DNA of 43,489 nt from Lachnospiraceae bacterium. Lineage in GTDB: Bacteria > Bacillota > Clostridia > Lachnospirales > Lachnospiraceae. Within the stretch, counting starts at the first letter, position 1, and every line of letters starts with the position of its first letter. Under the pieces are notes generated by a model. It was given only the letters and a program-made list of their open reading frames with translations. It did not search any database and was not told where the DNA came from. The position numbers and the translations under genes were made by a program. The stretch lies in assembly GCA_017440375.1 (NCBI GenBank), contig JAFSHK010000040.1, forward strand, positions 1 through 43,489, read 5' to 3'. This document shows positions 1 to 7,793 of this stretch, piece after piece.

Positions 1-93
1 AATTTTCTTTTCGAATTTTCAGGGTTGCATTACTGTTTATTTGTCAAAGTTCATCGTCTTGCGTTTGTTTCTTATCAAACACGCAGCTTTGTT

Positions 94-122
94 ATATTAT
101 CATAAGCTTTGCGCTTCGTCAA
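94..122 (-). promoter_or_regulatory. Strong minus-strand promoter, probably rRNA operon (proximal)
   Basis: On the minus strand the -35 box TTGACG (117-122) and -10 box TAATAT (94-99) are separated by exactly 17 bases. The transcript would run off the left edge. The downstream leader (minus strand, about 60 to 1) contains CTTTGACAAATAAACAG, which resembles the boxA-like leader segments found before rRNA genes in Clostridia. A second promoter lies upstream, giving the tandem arrangement usual for rRNA operons. The promoter is read directly; the rRNA target is an inference because no rRNA sequence is inside the window. Confidence 0.7.
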
Positions 123-232
123 GACCTTTTTTAATTTTTTTTGCGATTTGTTTTTTGCTCTCAGGAAGGTGAAGCCTTACCATCTAGCTTAAAACAGGGG
201 ATTTTGTTATCCCGCATCTCGCGTGCTTTACT

Positions 233-261
233 AATTTACCTCAAATACAATTAAATGTCAA
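233..261 (-). promoter_or_regulatory. Second (distal) minus-strand promoter of the same tandem pair
   Basis: TTGACA (256-261) and TAAATT (233-238) on the minus strand, 17-base spacer. It sits about 140 bases upstream of the promoter at 94-122 and points the same way, so both would feed the same leftward transcript. Otherwise 123-412 is AT-rich non-coding DNA in which I see no gene. Confidence 0.6.
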
Positions 262-412
262 CACTTATTTTAAAAAATTTTTTGTTTATTTTAAAAAACA
301 ATTTCAAAGCACGCAACCATCTTCTATATCTAGTGTTTTTTTGAAAAAAATGTATCCTTTTTATACAATATCTATTTTGGCTTTTTTAAACATTTTTATG
401 CCTAATGGAGCA

Positions 413-452
413 TTTTTGCTTTATAGGAAAAATCTTTCCTATAAAGCAAAAA
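413..452. repeat. Perfect 18-bp inverted repeat (hairpin)
   Basis: Arms 413-430 and 435-452 are perfectly complementary (18 bp) around a 4-base loop AATC. The outer bases form an A/T tract, so it can act as the T-tract or extended stem of the terminator next to it. It overlaps the terminator hairpin at 451-477 by two bases. Function is unproven; a second termination or RNA-processing structure after tRNA-Ser is the simplest reading. Confidence 0.6.
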
Positions 453-477
453 GAAGTGTTGACATGCAACACTTCTT
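448..477 (-). terminator. Rho-independent terminator after tRNA-Ser
   Basis: Minus strand: arm AAGAAGTGTTG (477-467), 5-base loop, arm CAACACTTCTT (461-451), then a run of five T (452-448). The stem is a perfect 11 bp. It starts 22 bases after the tRNA-Ser 3' end, as expected for a monocistronic tRNA transcript. Confidence 0.75.
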
Positions 478-498
478 AATTACCTATTGGTAGCTAAA

Positions 499-586
499 CG
501 GAGAAAGAGGGATTTGAACCCTCGCGCCGCGCAAACGACCTACACCCTTAGCAGGGGCGCCTCTTCAGCCTCTTGAGTATTTCTCC
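499..586 (-). tRNA. tRNA-Ser(GCT)
   Basis: An 88-nt class II tRNA on the minus strand. The acceptor arm GGAGAAA (586-580) pairs with TTTCTCC (506-500), with G73 as discriminator. The anticodon loop CTGCTAA gives anticodon GCT, decoding AGC/AGU serine codons. The long variable arm and the GGTTCAAATCC T-loop support serine. CCA is not encoded. A TTGACA/TATAAT promoter lies upstream (645-673) and a terminator follows (448-477), so it is a single-gene unit. Confidence 0.96.
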
Positions 587-644
587 AAATTCTGAACTTG
601 CCCACTACCAATATGAAATTGTGCGTTTTTACAACGCAAATGTT

Positions 645-673
645 ATTATACAGAAGGAGCCTTTGTTTGTCAA
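645..673 (-). promoter_or_regulatory. Consensus promoter of tRNA-Ser
   Basis: Minus strand TTGACA (668-673) and TATAAT (645-650), both perfect consensus with a 17-base spacer. It is 58 bases upstream of the tRNA 5' end. Nothing else in 587-766 looks like a gene. Confidence 0.85.
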
Positions 674-766
674 CGGTTTCTTCTGATTTTATTCTAATTT
701 TATCTTTTTTACCCTTTTCTCATTATTGTTCTATCTCTACACCACGCATATCAACAAAATATTTCT

Positions 767-1477
767 TTAATCTTCATATTCTGCAATGGCTTTTTCAATG
801 CGCTCTTTTACCATTTTTGCTATTTCCGGTGTTTTCATATTACAATATTCTTCATACATAATCGGTGGAAGGTATACCAGCTTCACCGTTACCGGTTTAA
901 TAGACTTCTCGTCAAAAGGCTTGAAAGAATCTATTAAAGCGCATGGAACAATCGGACATTTTGCTTTTACGGCACTCTTAAAGCTTCCACCTTTAAATTC
1001 CAAAAGTTTATTTCCCATCTTGCTGCGTGTTCCCTCTGCAAAAATAAGAAAATTCTTTCCATTTGAAACGGCTTCTGTTACTTGTTTAATAACCTGCATC
1101 GATTGTCGGATGTCTTCTCTGTCAATGACATAGGAACCAAGTGCTGCAATAACCTGTTTCAAAAGAATAACCTTGCTTGCTTCTTTTTTAATAACAAAAG
1201 CAAACGGCACAGGACAGGATTCCAGAAAAACTAATACATCAAATAATCCTTGATGATTGGGAAAAAAAACAAATCCTGTATCTGTCGGGATGTTTTCTAC
1301 TCCATGTGATTCTATAGTTACTCTGCCGGCTTTATTCGCCGCTTTCGTCACCTTTTTAACAAAAGCATACGCTTTTTCATCGGAAATCTTCTTACTCTTC
1401 CCACTCCACCAGATTCCGAACATATAATATGGCACTTTATACCATAATCGAACTACCATTAAAATAATGCGATACAT
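767..1477 (-). CDS. plsC: PlsC, 1-acyl-sn-glycerol-3-phosphate acyltransferase
   Basis: A 236-residue membrane-associated acyltransferase. It transfers an acyl chain to lysophosphatidic acid to make phosphatidic acid, the second step of phospholipid synthesis. The family motifs are present: NHQGLFD at 74-80 (H75-x4-D80 catalytic pair), a basic/aromatic block around residues 93-110, EGTR at 148-151 and the proline motif IVPCALI near 176-182. The N-terminus (1-24) is hydrophobic and basic and could dip into the membrane. Length is normal for the family. It is the last gene of the leftward run that begins at the rhomboid gene, 101 bases after the fumarase beta subunit; co-transcription is possible but not shown. 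No clear promoter of its own was seen. Confidence 0.9.
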   Translation of the reverse strand: MYRIILMVVRLWYKVPYYMFGIWWSGKSKKISDEKAYAFVKKVTKAANKAGRVTIESHGVENIPTDTGFVFFPNHQGLFDVLVFLESCPVPFAFVIKKEASKVILLKQVIAALGSYVIDREDIRQSMQVIKQVTEAVSNGKNFLIFAEGTRSKMGNKLLEFKGGSFKSAVKAKCPIVPCALIDSFKPFDEKSIKPVTVKLVYLPPIMYEEYCNMKTPEIAKMVKERIEKAIAEYED

Positions 1478-1578
1478 ATACTATCACTCTTTTCTTCTAT
1501 ATTTATGTTATTCTTGTATGTTTATACATTTATACGCATAGAGCTTTACGCCACTATTATTTCCATAAAGTGTTAGTT

Positions 1579-2130
1579 TTACAGGGTCTTATATTCCTCT
1601 ATCGCTGTTTCATACAAATTATTACCTTCTGAATCAATCACCACAATAACCGGAAACTCTTCTACTTCCAATTTGCGAATGGCTTCGGTTCCCAAATCAT
1701 CATAGGCAATGACTTCTGATGCTTTAATGGATTTCGAAAGAAGTGCACCCGCACCGCCTACTGCCGCAAAATAAACCGCCCCATTTCGAATAATAGCCTC
1801 TTTCACGGCATCAGAACGCTTCCCTTTGCCAATCATACCTATTAAACCCAAATCCAACAGGGATGGGGCATATTTATCCATACGACTTGATGTCGTCGGT
1901 CCCGCAGAGCCAATCGGTCTACCCTCTCTTGCCGGCGAAGGTCCCATGTAATAAATGATATTATTTCTCACATCTAAAGGTAATGTTTCGCCTTTTTCCA
2001 GCGCCTCATACATTCTTTTGTGTGCGGCATCTCTTGCGGTATAAATCGTTCCTGTAATATAAACATAATCGCCAGAACGTAATTTCTTTGCATCCTCTTG
2101 CATCATTGGTGCTTTGATATGCTGGTTCAT
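1579..2130 (-). CDS. Class I (Fe-S) fumarate hydratase, beta subunit / C-terminal domain
   Basis: A 183-residue beta subunit of a two-subunit Fe-S hydro-lyase that interconverts fumarate and malate. Family hallmarks are the GDYVYITGTIYTARDAAHKR block, the YYMGPSPA segment, the SAGPTTSSRMD segment and KGKRSDAV; in this family the beta subunit supplies part of the active site. The reading frame extends upstream to a TTG at 2178 with no ribosome-binding site, whereas ATG 2130 (MNQHIKAP) matches the usual start of the family and has AGG-type purines before it, so 2130 is preferred. It lies 88 bases downstream of the alpha subunit. L-tartrate dehydratase beta is the main alternative; the sequence alone does not exclude it. 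Confidence 0.88.
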   Translation of the reverse strand: MNQHIKAPMMQEDAKKLRSGDYVYITGTIYTARDAAHKRMYEALEKGETLPLDVRNNIIYYMGPSPAREGRPIGSAGPTTSSRMDKYAPSLLDLGLIGMIGKGKRSDAVKEAIIRNGAVYFAAVGGAGALLSKSIKASEVIAYDDLGTEAIRKLEVEEFPVIVVIDSEGNNLYETAIEEYKTL

Positions 2131-2218
2131 TCTTTTACCTGTACCTTTCATTCTTAAAATGAATTTTACTTTTTCCAAATATTATATAAATAAGAAGAAA
2201 CTCTTTTTAACTTTTCAT

Positions 2219-3061
2219 TTAAAGTATTCTCACTGCATGGCGGTTTACATGACAACAAATATTGATTCCTACCGGTAATCCGGCAATATGTGTCGGATAG
2301 GTGTTGATATTAACAGCAAGGGCTGTTGTTGTGCCACCAAGTCCTCCCGGTCCGATACCTGTTTTGTTAATTTTATCTAACAGTTCTTCCTCCAGTTCCT
2401 TCACGTAGGGAATATCGGAATGCTCGTTTACCGGTCTGGTAAGTGCTTTTTTCGCCATCAAAGCACATTTTTCAAATGTACCACCAATTCCCACACCAAC
2501 TACCATAGGCGGACAAGCATTAGGACCTGCGTCCTTCACCGCTGTCATAATCGCATTTTTCACGCCTTCAATACCATCTGCCGGTTTGAGCATAAAAACG
2601 CGACTCATATTTTCACTACCAAAGCCTTTTGGCGCTACGGTAATTTTGACTTGATTACCGGAAACCATTTCATAATGAATAATTGCAGGTGTATTGTCCT
2701 TGGTATTCTCGCGAATGAGAGGATCTTTTACTACAGATTTTCTAAGATATCCATCTACATAGCCTCTTCTGACTCCTTCATTAATGGCATCCTCTAAAAC
2801 ACCACCGGTAAAATGAACATCCTGCCCAATTTCCATAAAAACAACTGCCATTCCCGTATCTTGGCAAATAGGTATCATATCCTCACTCGCGATCTGCAAA
2901 TTGTCTTGTAACTGACATAATATTTGCCTGCCAAGTGGTGCTTTCTCAGTGGTCGTTGCTTTTTTCATTGCATCGTCCATATCCGAAGTCAGAAAATGAT
3001 TAGCTTCAATACACATCTCCTTAATTGCTTCTGTAATTTCCGCTACATCTATTGTACGCAT
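2219..3061 (-). CDS. Class I (Fe-S) fumarate hydratase, alpha subunit
   Basis: A 280-residue alpha subunit carrying the 4Fe-4S cluster that binds and activates the hydroxy-acid substrate. Three cysteines at family positions are visible (about C66, C183 and C269/C270), in the contexts PICQDTG, NACPPMVVG and NICCH. Glycine-rich segments GIGPGGLGG and GVGIGGTFEKC are typical. Two ATG codons stand in tandem (3064 and 3061); GGAGG ends 3 bases before the first and 6 before the second, so 3061 is the better start. It follows the HIT gene by 38 bases and precedes the beta subunit, an arrangement common in Clostridia. Oxygen sensitivity of this enzyme class fits an anaerobe. Tartrate dehydratase is the main alternative activity. 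Confidence 0.9.
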   Translation of the reverse strand: MRTIDVAEITEAIKEMCIEANHFLTSDMDDAMKKATTTEKAPLGRQILCQLQDNLQIASEDMIPICQDTGMAVVFMEIGQDVHFTGGVLEDAINEGVRRGYVDGYLRKSVVKDPLIRENTKDNTPAIIHYEMVSGNQVKITVAPKGFGSENMSRVFMLKPADGIEGVKNAIMTAVKDAGPNACPPMVVGVGIGGTFEKCALMAKKALTRPVNEHSDIPYVKELEEELLDKINKTGIGPGGLGGTTTALAVNINTYPTHIAGLPVGINICCHVNRHAVRIL

Positions 3062-3099
3062 CATATTCCTCCGTGATTTGTCATGACTCTGACACTATT

Positions 3100-3510
3100 T
3101 TATTCCGCAATCTGCTTTCTAATTGCTTCCAATTCTTCCTGAGAAGGATTACCCGGATTCCAACCAATCTCTTGATTATCGTCTTTGTATCTCGGAATCA
3201 GGTGCATATGGAAATGAAAAACCGTCTGTCCTGCAACTTCTCCATTGTTCTGTACCAAGTTAAAACCATCACACTGCAGTTTCTCTGTCATCTGTGTTGC
3301 CATTTTCTTCGCAAGCAGCATTACTTTGGATGCCGTATCATCCGGTAATTCATATAAATTTGCATAGTGGTTTTTCGGTAAAATCAAAGCATGGCCTTTT
3401 GCTGCCGGTGCCAAATCCAGAATCACACGAAAATTTTCGTCTTCATAAATTGTTTTGGAAGGAATGTCTCCATTTGCTATTTTACAAAAAATACAATTAT
3501 CATCTCTCAT
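3100..3510 (-). CDS. HIT family protein (histidine triad nucleotide hydrolase)
   Basis: A 136-residue HIT protein, probably a purine nucleoside phosphoramidase or dinucleotide hydrolase of the Hint branch. The histidine triad is H99-F-H101-M-H103 followed by LIPRY; the middle histidine is the nucleophile in this family. C6 and C9 with H48 form the zinc-like CxxC...H pattern seen in many Hint proteins. The start has AAAGGAAG nine bases upstream. It lies 30 bases after the flavodoxin-SCP2 gene and 38 before fumarase alpha, in the same direction. The exact physiological substrate cannot be read from the sequence. Confidence 0.9.
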   Translation of the reverse strand: MRDDNCIFCKIANGDIPSKTIYEDENFRVILDLAPAAKGHALILPKNHYANLYELPDDTASKVMLLAKKMATQMTEKLQCDGFNLVQNNGEVAGQTVFHFHMHLIPRYKDDNQEIGWNPGNPSQEELEAIRKQIAE

Positions 3511-3540
3511 TTTAATCTTCCTTTCTGCTCACTTTCCATG

Positions 3541-4530
3541 CTAATCAAAAATAAAAATCTGATCCAATGTTCTAAATATTTTAAAATCACCTTTCATGCG
3601 CATATCGCCTGCCATAAAAGAACGTTGAAAAGTTGCTCCACCGTTTATAATTTCCTGCATAGAATCCTGACTCATCTGGATTTCTACATCTGCTCTGCCG
3701 CTTTCCCCATAGAAACAGTTCATACGTCCGCCGTCCACTTCAATAATCAACGGTTTCTTTTTCTCTTCAAACACTATTTTGTAAGTTGCTCCAAAGCCCG
3801 GCTGTGGTCTGAAATGGGATTTTAAATCATCCATAAATTCGGTAGTATTCTCTTTTTCTCCGCCCATCATATCACGGAAAAGACTGGTTAACTCCTGAAT
3901 ATCCGCCTTCTGGCGTTGTACATAGCTATCATCGGAAGCATATTGTGAAAGCTGCTCTGATTCCTGCGGTGTCAAATCAATGTTCTGGGTGATTGAGATT
4001 TTTTGTTTTACCGCCTGATTACTTGCCGGAAAACATGGCATTTTCTGATTGATGGTACGATAGAGATTTTCTGCTTTTTTCTCAATCATACGCTGATACT
4101 CTTCGCTATCCTCCAAAATACTGATATTCGCTATATAGCCACACATTCCACTGCACGGACGACCACCAAGAATCTCCCATGCGGTAATCAGGTTTAATTT
4201 ACCTTCTCGCTCACCATAAGTTGTAGACATTGCAATGGGACACATATATATCTGACTGATTTTTTCTTTGTCCCCATACAACCAGCAGGCATCTAAAAAT
4301 TGCTGCATATATCCACCAATACCATACCATTCTACGGTTGTTGCCAGAATAATACCATCTGCGGTTTTCAACGTTTGCGGTAAAGTGGTAATACTGTTCT
4401 TCATTTCATGCAAATGATAAGTTTCAACCGTCACATGAAGTTCATCCAATACTTCCTGCATTTTATTCAGCACAAAAAGCGTTGGATCATCCATTAATCC
4501 TCTTCCACCATAATAAATATTTATTTTCAT
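3541..4530 (-). CDS. Flavodoxin-like NAD(P)H-dependent oxidoreductase fused to SCP2 domain
   Basis: A 329-residue two-domain protein. Residues 1 to about 170 look like an NADPH-dependent FMN reductase / flavodoxin-like fold: KINIYYGG at the start, a central ADGIILATTVEWYG strand-turn, and C142 in the RPCSGMCG segment. A linker of about 50 residues follows. The last 100 residues (from FMDDLKSH) resemble an SCP2 sterol-carrier domain, usually a hydrophobic ligand pocket. The pairing suggests a flavin enzyme acting on a lipophilic substrate, but this is inference. The start ATG overlaps the rhomboid stop codon as ATGA, so translation is probably coupled. Confidence 0.75.
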   Translation of the reverse strand: MKINIYYGGRGLMDDPTLFVLNKMQEVLDELHVTVETYHLHEMKNSITTLPQTLKTADGIILATTVEWYGIGGYMQQFLDACWLYGDKEKISQIYMCPIAMSTTYGEREGKLNLITAWEILGGRPCSGMCGYIANISILEDSEEYQRMIEKKAENLYRTINQKMPCFPASNQAVKQKISITQNIDLTPQESEQLSQYASDDSYVQRQKADIQELTSLFRDMMGGEKENTTEFMDDLKSHFRPQPGFGATYKIVFEEKKKPLIIEVDGGRMNCFYGESGRADVEIQMSQDSMQEIINGGATFQRSFMAGDMRMKGDFKIFRTLDQIFIFD

Positions 4531-5600
4531 CGAAACAGGTTCCCCCTTTTCTGGTTATTTCTGATTCCGGGTATGAGCAACCAGAAAATTCCGGTTACAA
4601 CAAATCCCATAAGCACGCCGCCGATATGTGCTGCGTTATTGACAGAACTACTGGTAAAGCCGCAATACAAAGAAAATGCAATTGTGAAAATCACTTTTCC
4701 CACTGTCATATCTGCCCATTTGCCACGATGCAAACACACTAACATGAGCAGAGCTCCTTCTATCCCAAAAACAGCTCCACTGGCTCCTGCAGAACTCACA
4801 TAATCATGCGTAAGCATTTCATATCCCATCGAAAATATCGCACCGGAAATTCCCGAAAGGAAATAAGTAAACGCATACTGCAGATGCCCCATCTGCTTCT
4901 CTACTGCATTGCCAATGTAATAAAGTACTAACATATTGCTTACCAGATGTCCTATATCCCAATGCAGGAACATGCTGGTCAATATACGATACCATTCTCC
5001 GTCCCGTATCAGATTTAAAACACTGAAAGCACCTATATTATATAACAAATCACCTGTGAATGTACATATGATAAATAGAATCACATTGATTAAGACAAAC
5101 AAAACATTTATCCACGGAAGCTGTTTCCAATCCCGTTTGAAAGAAAAAGAGGAATACGGATCAGAATCTGTGGATAATTTTTGCTCTTCGAAAGATACTG
5201 TGGATAATTTGAACAAAAAATTTTCTAACAAGTCCTTCATTCCATAGAAATCCGCCACTTGATTTTCATGGATAAGCAGACGATTTTCCTGCGGATCAAT
5301 TACCCAGCAGAAAACATCATCTTTACATAGCAATTTCGCTTTTTCCGTATCAGCAGTAATAAGAAGAGACAAAATATGTACTTCTTTTACCCCTTTTTGC
5401 ACGAAAAAATTACGAATCGTTTCCTTCAAATGGTCATACTGATCCTGTGAAATGTATAAGCCCTGCTTGTAATCAATTACGTGCAACACATTGACATGCG
5501 TATTTTCTTCTCTGAAAAAAAACGTAAACTCCGAAAGATTCGATGGAATTTTATAAAAACCATGGTCCATTAAAAGATATTCTAACTGCTCAAATGTCAT
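4527..5600 (-). CDS. Rhomboid-family intramembrane serine protease
   Basis: A 357-residue protein. Residues 1-155 form a soluble N-terminal domain. From about 160 there are six or seven hydrophobic segments forming the rhomboid core. Catalytic features are G272-A-S274-G (nucleophile serine) and H325 in AAHIGG, with H218 and N222 in the second core helix providing the oxyanion region. It should cleave membrane-protein substrates within the bilayer. The long cytoplasmic N-terminal domain recalls Firmicutes YqgP-type rhomboids, but I cannot align it here. It is the first gene of the leftward run and overlaps the flavodoxin-SCP2 gene by four bases. A weak promoter candidate (TTGACA near 5671) lies in the 83-base gap upstream. 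Confidence 0.9.
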   Translation of the reverse strand: MTFEQLEYLLMDHGFYKIPSNLSEFTFFFREENTHVNVLHVIDYKQGLYISQDQYDHLKETIRNFFVQKGVKEVHILSLLITADTEKAKLLCKDDVFCWVIDPQENRLLIHENQVADFYGMKDLLENFLFKLSTVSFEEQKLSTDSDPYSSFSFKRDWKQLPWINVLFVLINVILFIICTFTGDLLYNIGAFSVLNLIRDGEWYRILTSMFLHWDIGHLVSNMLVLYYIGNAVEKQMGHLQYAFTYFLSGISGAIFSMGYEMLTHDYVSSAGASGAVFGIEGALLMLVCLHRGKWADMTVGKVIFTIAFSLYCGFTSSSVNNAAHIGGVLMGFVVTGIFWLLIPGIRNNQKRGNLFR

Positions 5601-5623
5601 AATAAATACAATGCCCTTCCCTC

Positions 5624-5653
5624 AGCATATAAAAATTCTATACAACTGAGGTT
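5624..5653. repeat. Inverted repeat between the GGDEF and rhomboid genes
   Basis: CCTCAG and CTGAGG flank about 18 bases, 31 bases beyond the GGDEF gene stop. On the minus strand there is no clear T-run after it, so a terminator role for the GGDEF transcript is only possible. Confidence 0.3.
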
Positions 5654-5683
5654 AACATTTTCGGTCAGGCATGTCAAATTTCC

Positions 5684-7645
5684 CTATTTTCTTCCGTCTG
5701 TTCCCAAAAATGAGGGTTCTCTTTGGTAGGTTTTAAATTTATCTTCAATAGTACCGGCAGAAAGCACATAATGATATATTTCTAATCCCGCCAGCTTTCC
5801 TTTATAAGAATTCTGGTATTCATCGCCTCCCAATACAATCTGATTTACTACTTTTAGATTAGGAACATTTTCCAGACTTCTTACTAATAATCCGTTAAAA
5901 TATAATTTGGCGATTCCGGTTATTACATCATAAGTAATGCATACATAAGACCATTGTCCCGGTACCGCTTTACGACAGGCAAGATCATGCCATTCGTTTG
6001 CTTCTCTATCGTCCTTGATTCGATAAAATAAATCCTCATGTCCGCTGGCAGGCATCACGCTCATGAAACCATCCATGTAGGCAATATAAAATATACTCGT
6101 CCAAGGTAAATCTTCATCCGGATTTACCCAGAAACAAATAGAATAACTATCACTATACATGACTTCTTTTGGCAAATGTACTACATTTTCTTTCACACCA
6201 CCACCCGGGAAGTGTAACGCCTTCTGTCCTTCAATAACACCTTCTGTATAAGTTAATCCGGTGCCTATGAATTCTCCTGCATAAACTCCTTTATCATCCG
6301 ATAAATTATCACGAAAGGAAAATACCGCCGGCTGCTTGCTGTTGGTAACAAATAATCGTTTTTCATATTTTCGCACAAAAGTATCCGCATCACATGGTTT
6401 TCCATAAAAATCTCCTACACCAAATTGTGCGCCATATTCTGCAAGCATTTTTATCTGCACCGCATTTTCAATTCCTTGCGCCACAATCCCTTGATGCAAA
6501 TCTCGACCAAGACTAATTACATTTCGAAGAATAGAAATCCCTGCCGATGTATGCCTCGCCACTTCAAGCAAACCACTATCCAGCTTCAAAACCTGTGAAG
6601 GAACATGCTGTAAAACCATCAGCGATGATGCCGATGCAAAATTGTCAATAACAATCTGAAATCCTTCTTTTATTAACTTTTGTACCACATTCTGTATTTT
6701 TTCACCACCACTGCTAAAATCACTTTCTTCAATACAAATCAACATTTCTTCCGGTTTCATATGATAGTACTCCATACAAGACATCATATGACCGATACTG
6801 TTTTTTTGTAAAAGATACATTTCTGACAGCTTCACATACATATCAAGTTGTCCTAATTCTGTGTCCATCCACTCCTTTTTTTGGCGACATACTTCTTCAA
6901 AAATATATGCATCTATTTGTGGTAAAATACCATATTGCTTCAATACTGGAACGAATTTTTCGGAAGATATAATCCCTCTTCCCGGAAAATTCCACCGTAC
7001 CACCGCCTCTATCGCATAAACATCCGATGTCTGTACATAAATAATCGGTCGATACAAAATCTCTAGTTCTTTTTCCGCCAAACCTGCTAACGCATGATCT
7101 TTCATAGCAAACTGTTCTTCGATTTCTTCTCGAATCTGATCATAAGAAATATAATTTCCTTTTCCATGTTTCTTCACATAATACATGGCTTCATCACATT
7201 GCTGCATAATCTCATCTTTGCCAACACTCGCCTTTTTACTCCAAGAAACACCAATACTAAAAGAAAGAAATTTCTCTATTGTTGCATCAAAATCACCGTT
7301 ATCTAAGCCATCTTGCAAATCAGATAGTTTTGTTTGCATCTCTTCTATTGAAATTGTTCCATCACAAATAATAACGAATTCATCGCCACCAAGTCTTATC
7401 ACTATTTGCTTTACAAAAATTTTGCGCAAAAGATTACTGACATAAACAAGCAGTTCATCGCCCTTAGAATGACCATAAATATCATTGACACACTTAAAAT
7501 TATCAACGTCAAGATAAATGCAGTGCAGTAATTTGTCATCAGACAACTTTTTCCAGGCTTCACTCAAACCTCTGCGATTCATCAAGCCTGTTAAATAATC
7601 AACATTTCCTTCTATTTTTATCAGTTCGTGAATTATTTTATCCAT
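5684..7645 (-). CDS. GGDEF / degenerate EAL / LamG-like signalling protein
   Basis: A 653-residue cytoplasmic protein with no signal peptide or membrane segment. Residues 17-170 form a GGDEF domain with an intact GGDEF signature (86-90) and DYLTGLMNRRG entry, so diguanylate cyclase activity is plausible. The RxxD inhibitory site expected nine residues before it is absent (FVKQ). Residues 185-430 form an EAL domain that looks inactive: EAL reads EAV, the catalytic Asn is K272, the DD pair is D334-N335, VAEG is VAQG (Q390), and the late Gln is V410. Residues 437-640 resemble a LamG/concanavalin A-like jelly roll, a fold that often binds glycans. It sits directly behind the arabino-oligosaccharide transporter, suggesting sugar-dependent c-di-GMP signalling. 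AGAGG precedes the ATG. Confidence 0.85.
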   Translation of the reverse strand: MDKIIHELIKIEGNVDYLTGLMNRRGLSEAWKKLSDDKLLHCIYLDVDNFKCVNDIYGHSKGDELLVYVSNLLRKIFVKQIVIRLGGDEFVIICDGTISIEEMQTKLSDLQDGLDNGDFDATIEKFLSFSIGVSWSKKASVGKDEIMQQCDEAMYYVKKHGKGNYISYDQIREEIEEQFAMKDHALAGLAEKELEILYRPIIYVQTSDVYAIEAVVRWNFPGRGIISSEKFVPVLKQYGILPQIDAYIFEEVCRQKKEWMDTELGQLDMYVKLSEMYLLQKNSIGHMMSCMEYYHMKPEEMLICIEESDFSSGGEKIQNVVQKLIKEGFQIVIDNFASASSLMVLQHVPSQVLKLDSGLLEVARHTSAGISILRNVISLGRDLHQGIVAQGIENAVQIKMLAEYGAQFGVGDFYGKPCDADTFVRKYEKRLFVTNSKQPAVFSFRDNLSDDKGVYAGEFIGTGLTYTEGVIEGQKALHFPGGGVKENVVHLPKEVMYSDSYSICFWVNPDEDLPWTSIFYIAYMDGFMSVMPASGHEDLFYRIKDDREANEWHDLACRKAVPGQWSYVCITYDVITGIAKLYFNGLLVRSLENVPNLKVVNQIVLGGDEYQNSYKGKLAGLEIYHYVLSAGTIEDKFKTYQREPSFLGTDGRK

Positions 7646-7716
7646 ATGTATCCTCTGCTATATAAAACGCATCTTTCTATATGTTTCTTGCTTCCTACAT
7701 TTATGTCAATATATAA

Positions 7717-7760
7717 CAAAAGCTGCTACCTCCAACTGAGACTCAGCGGTTGTAGCAGCT
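7717..7760 (-). terminator. Terminator of the ABC transporter operon
   Basis: Minus strand: AGCTGCTAC (7760-7752), internal partly paired loop, GTAGCAGCT (7729-7721), then TTTT. The stem is a perfect 9 bp and lies 34 bases past the permease stop. The T-run is short, so read-through into the GGDEF gene is possible. Confidence 0.7.
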
Positions 7761-7793
7761 CTTGGGCAATGGAGTGTTATTGCCTTTATAGTT

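Noticed and set aside
499-586. tRNA-Ser as an integration site with an adjacent mobile island
   Set aside because: No integrase gene and no repeated copy of the tRNA 3' end was seen in the window.
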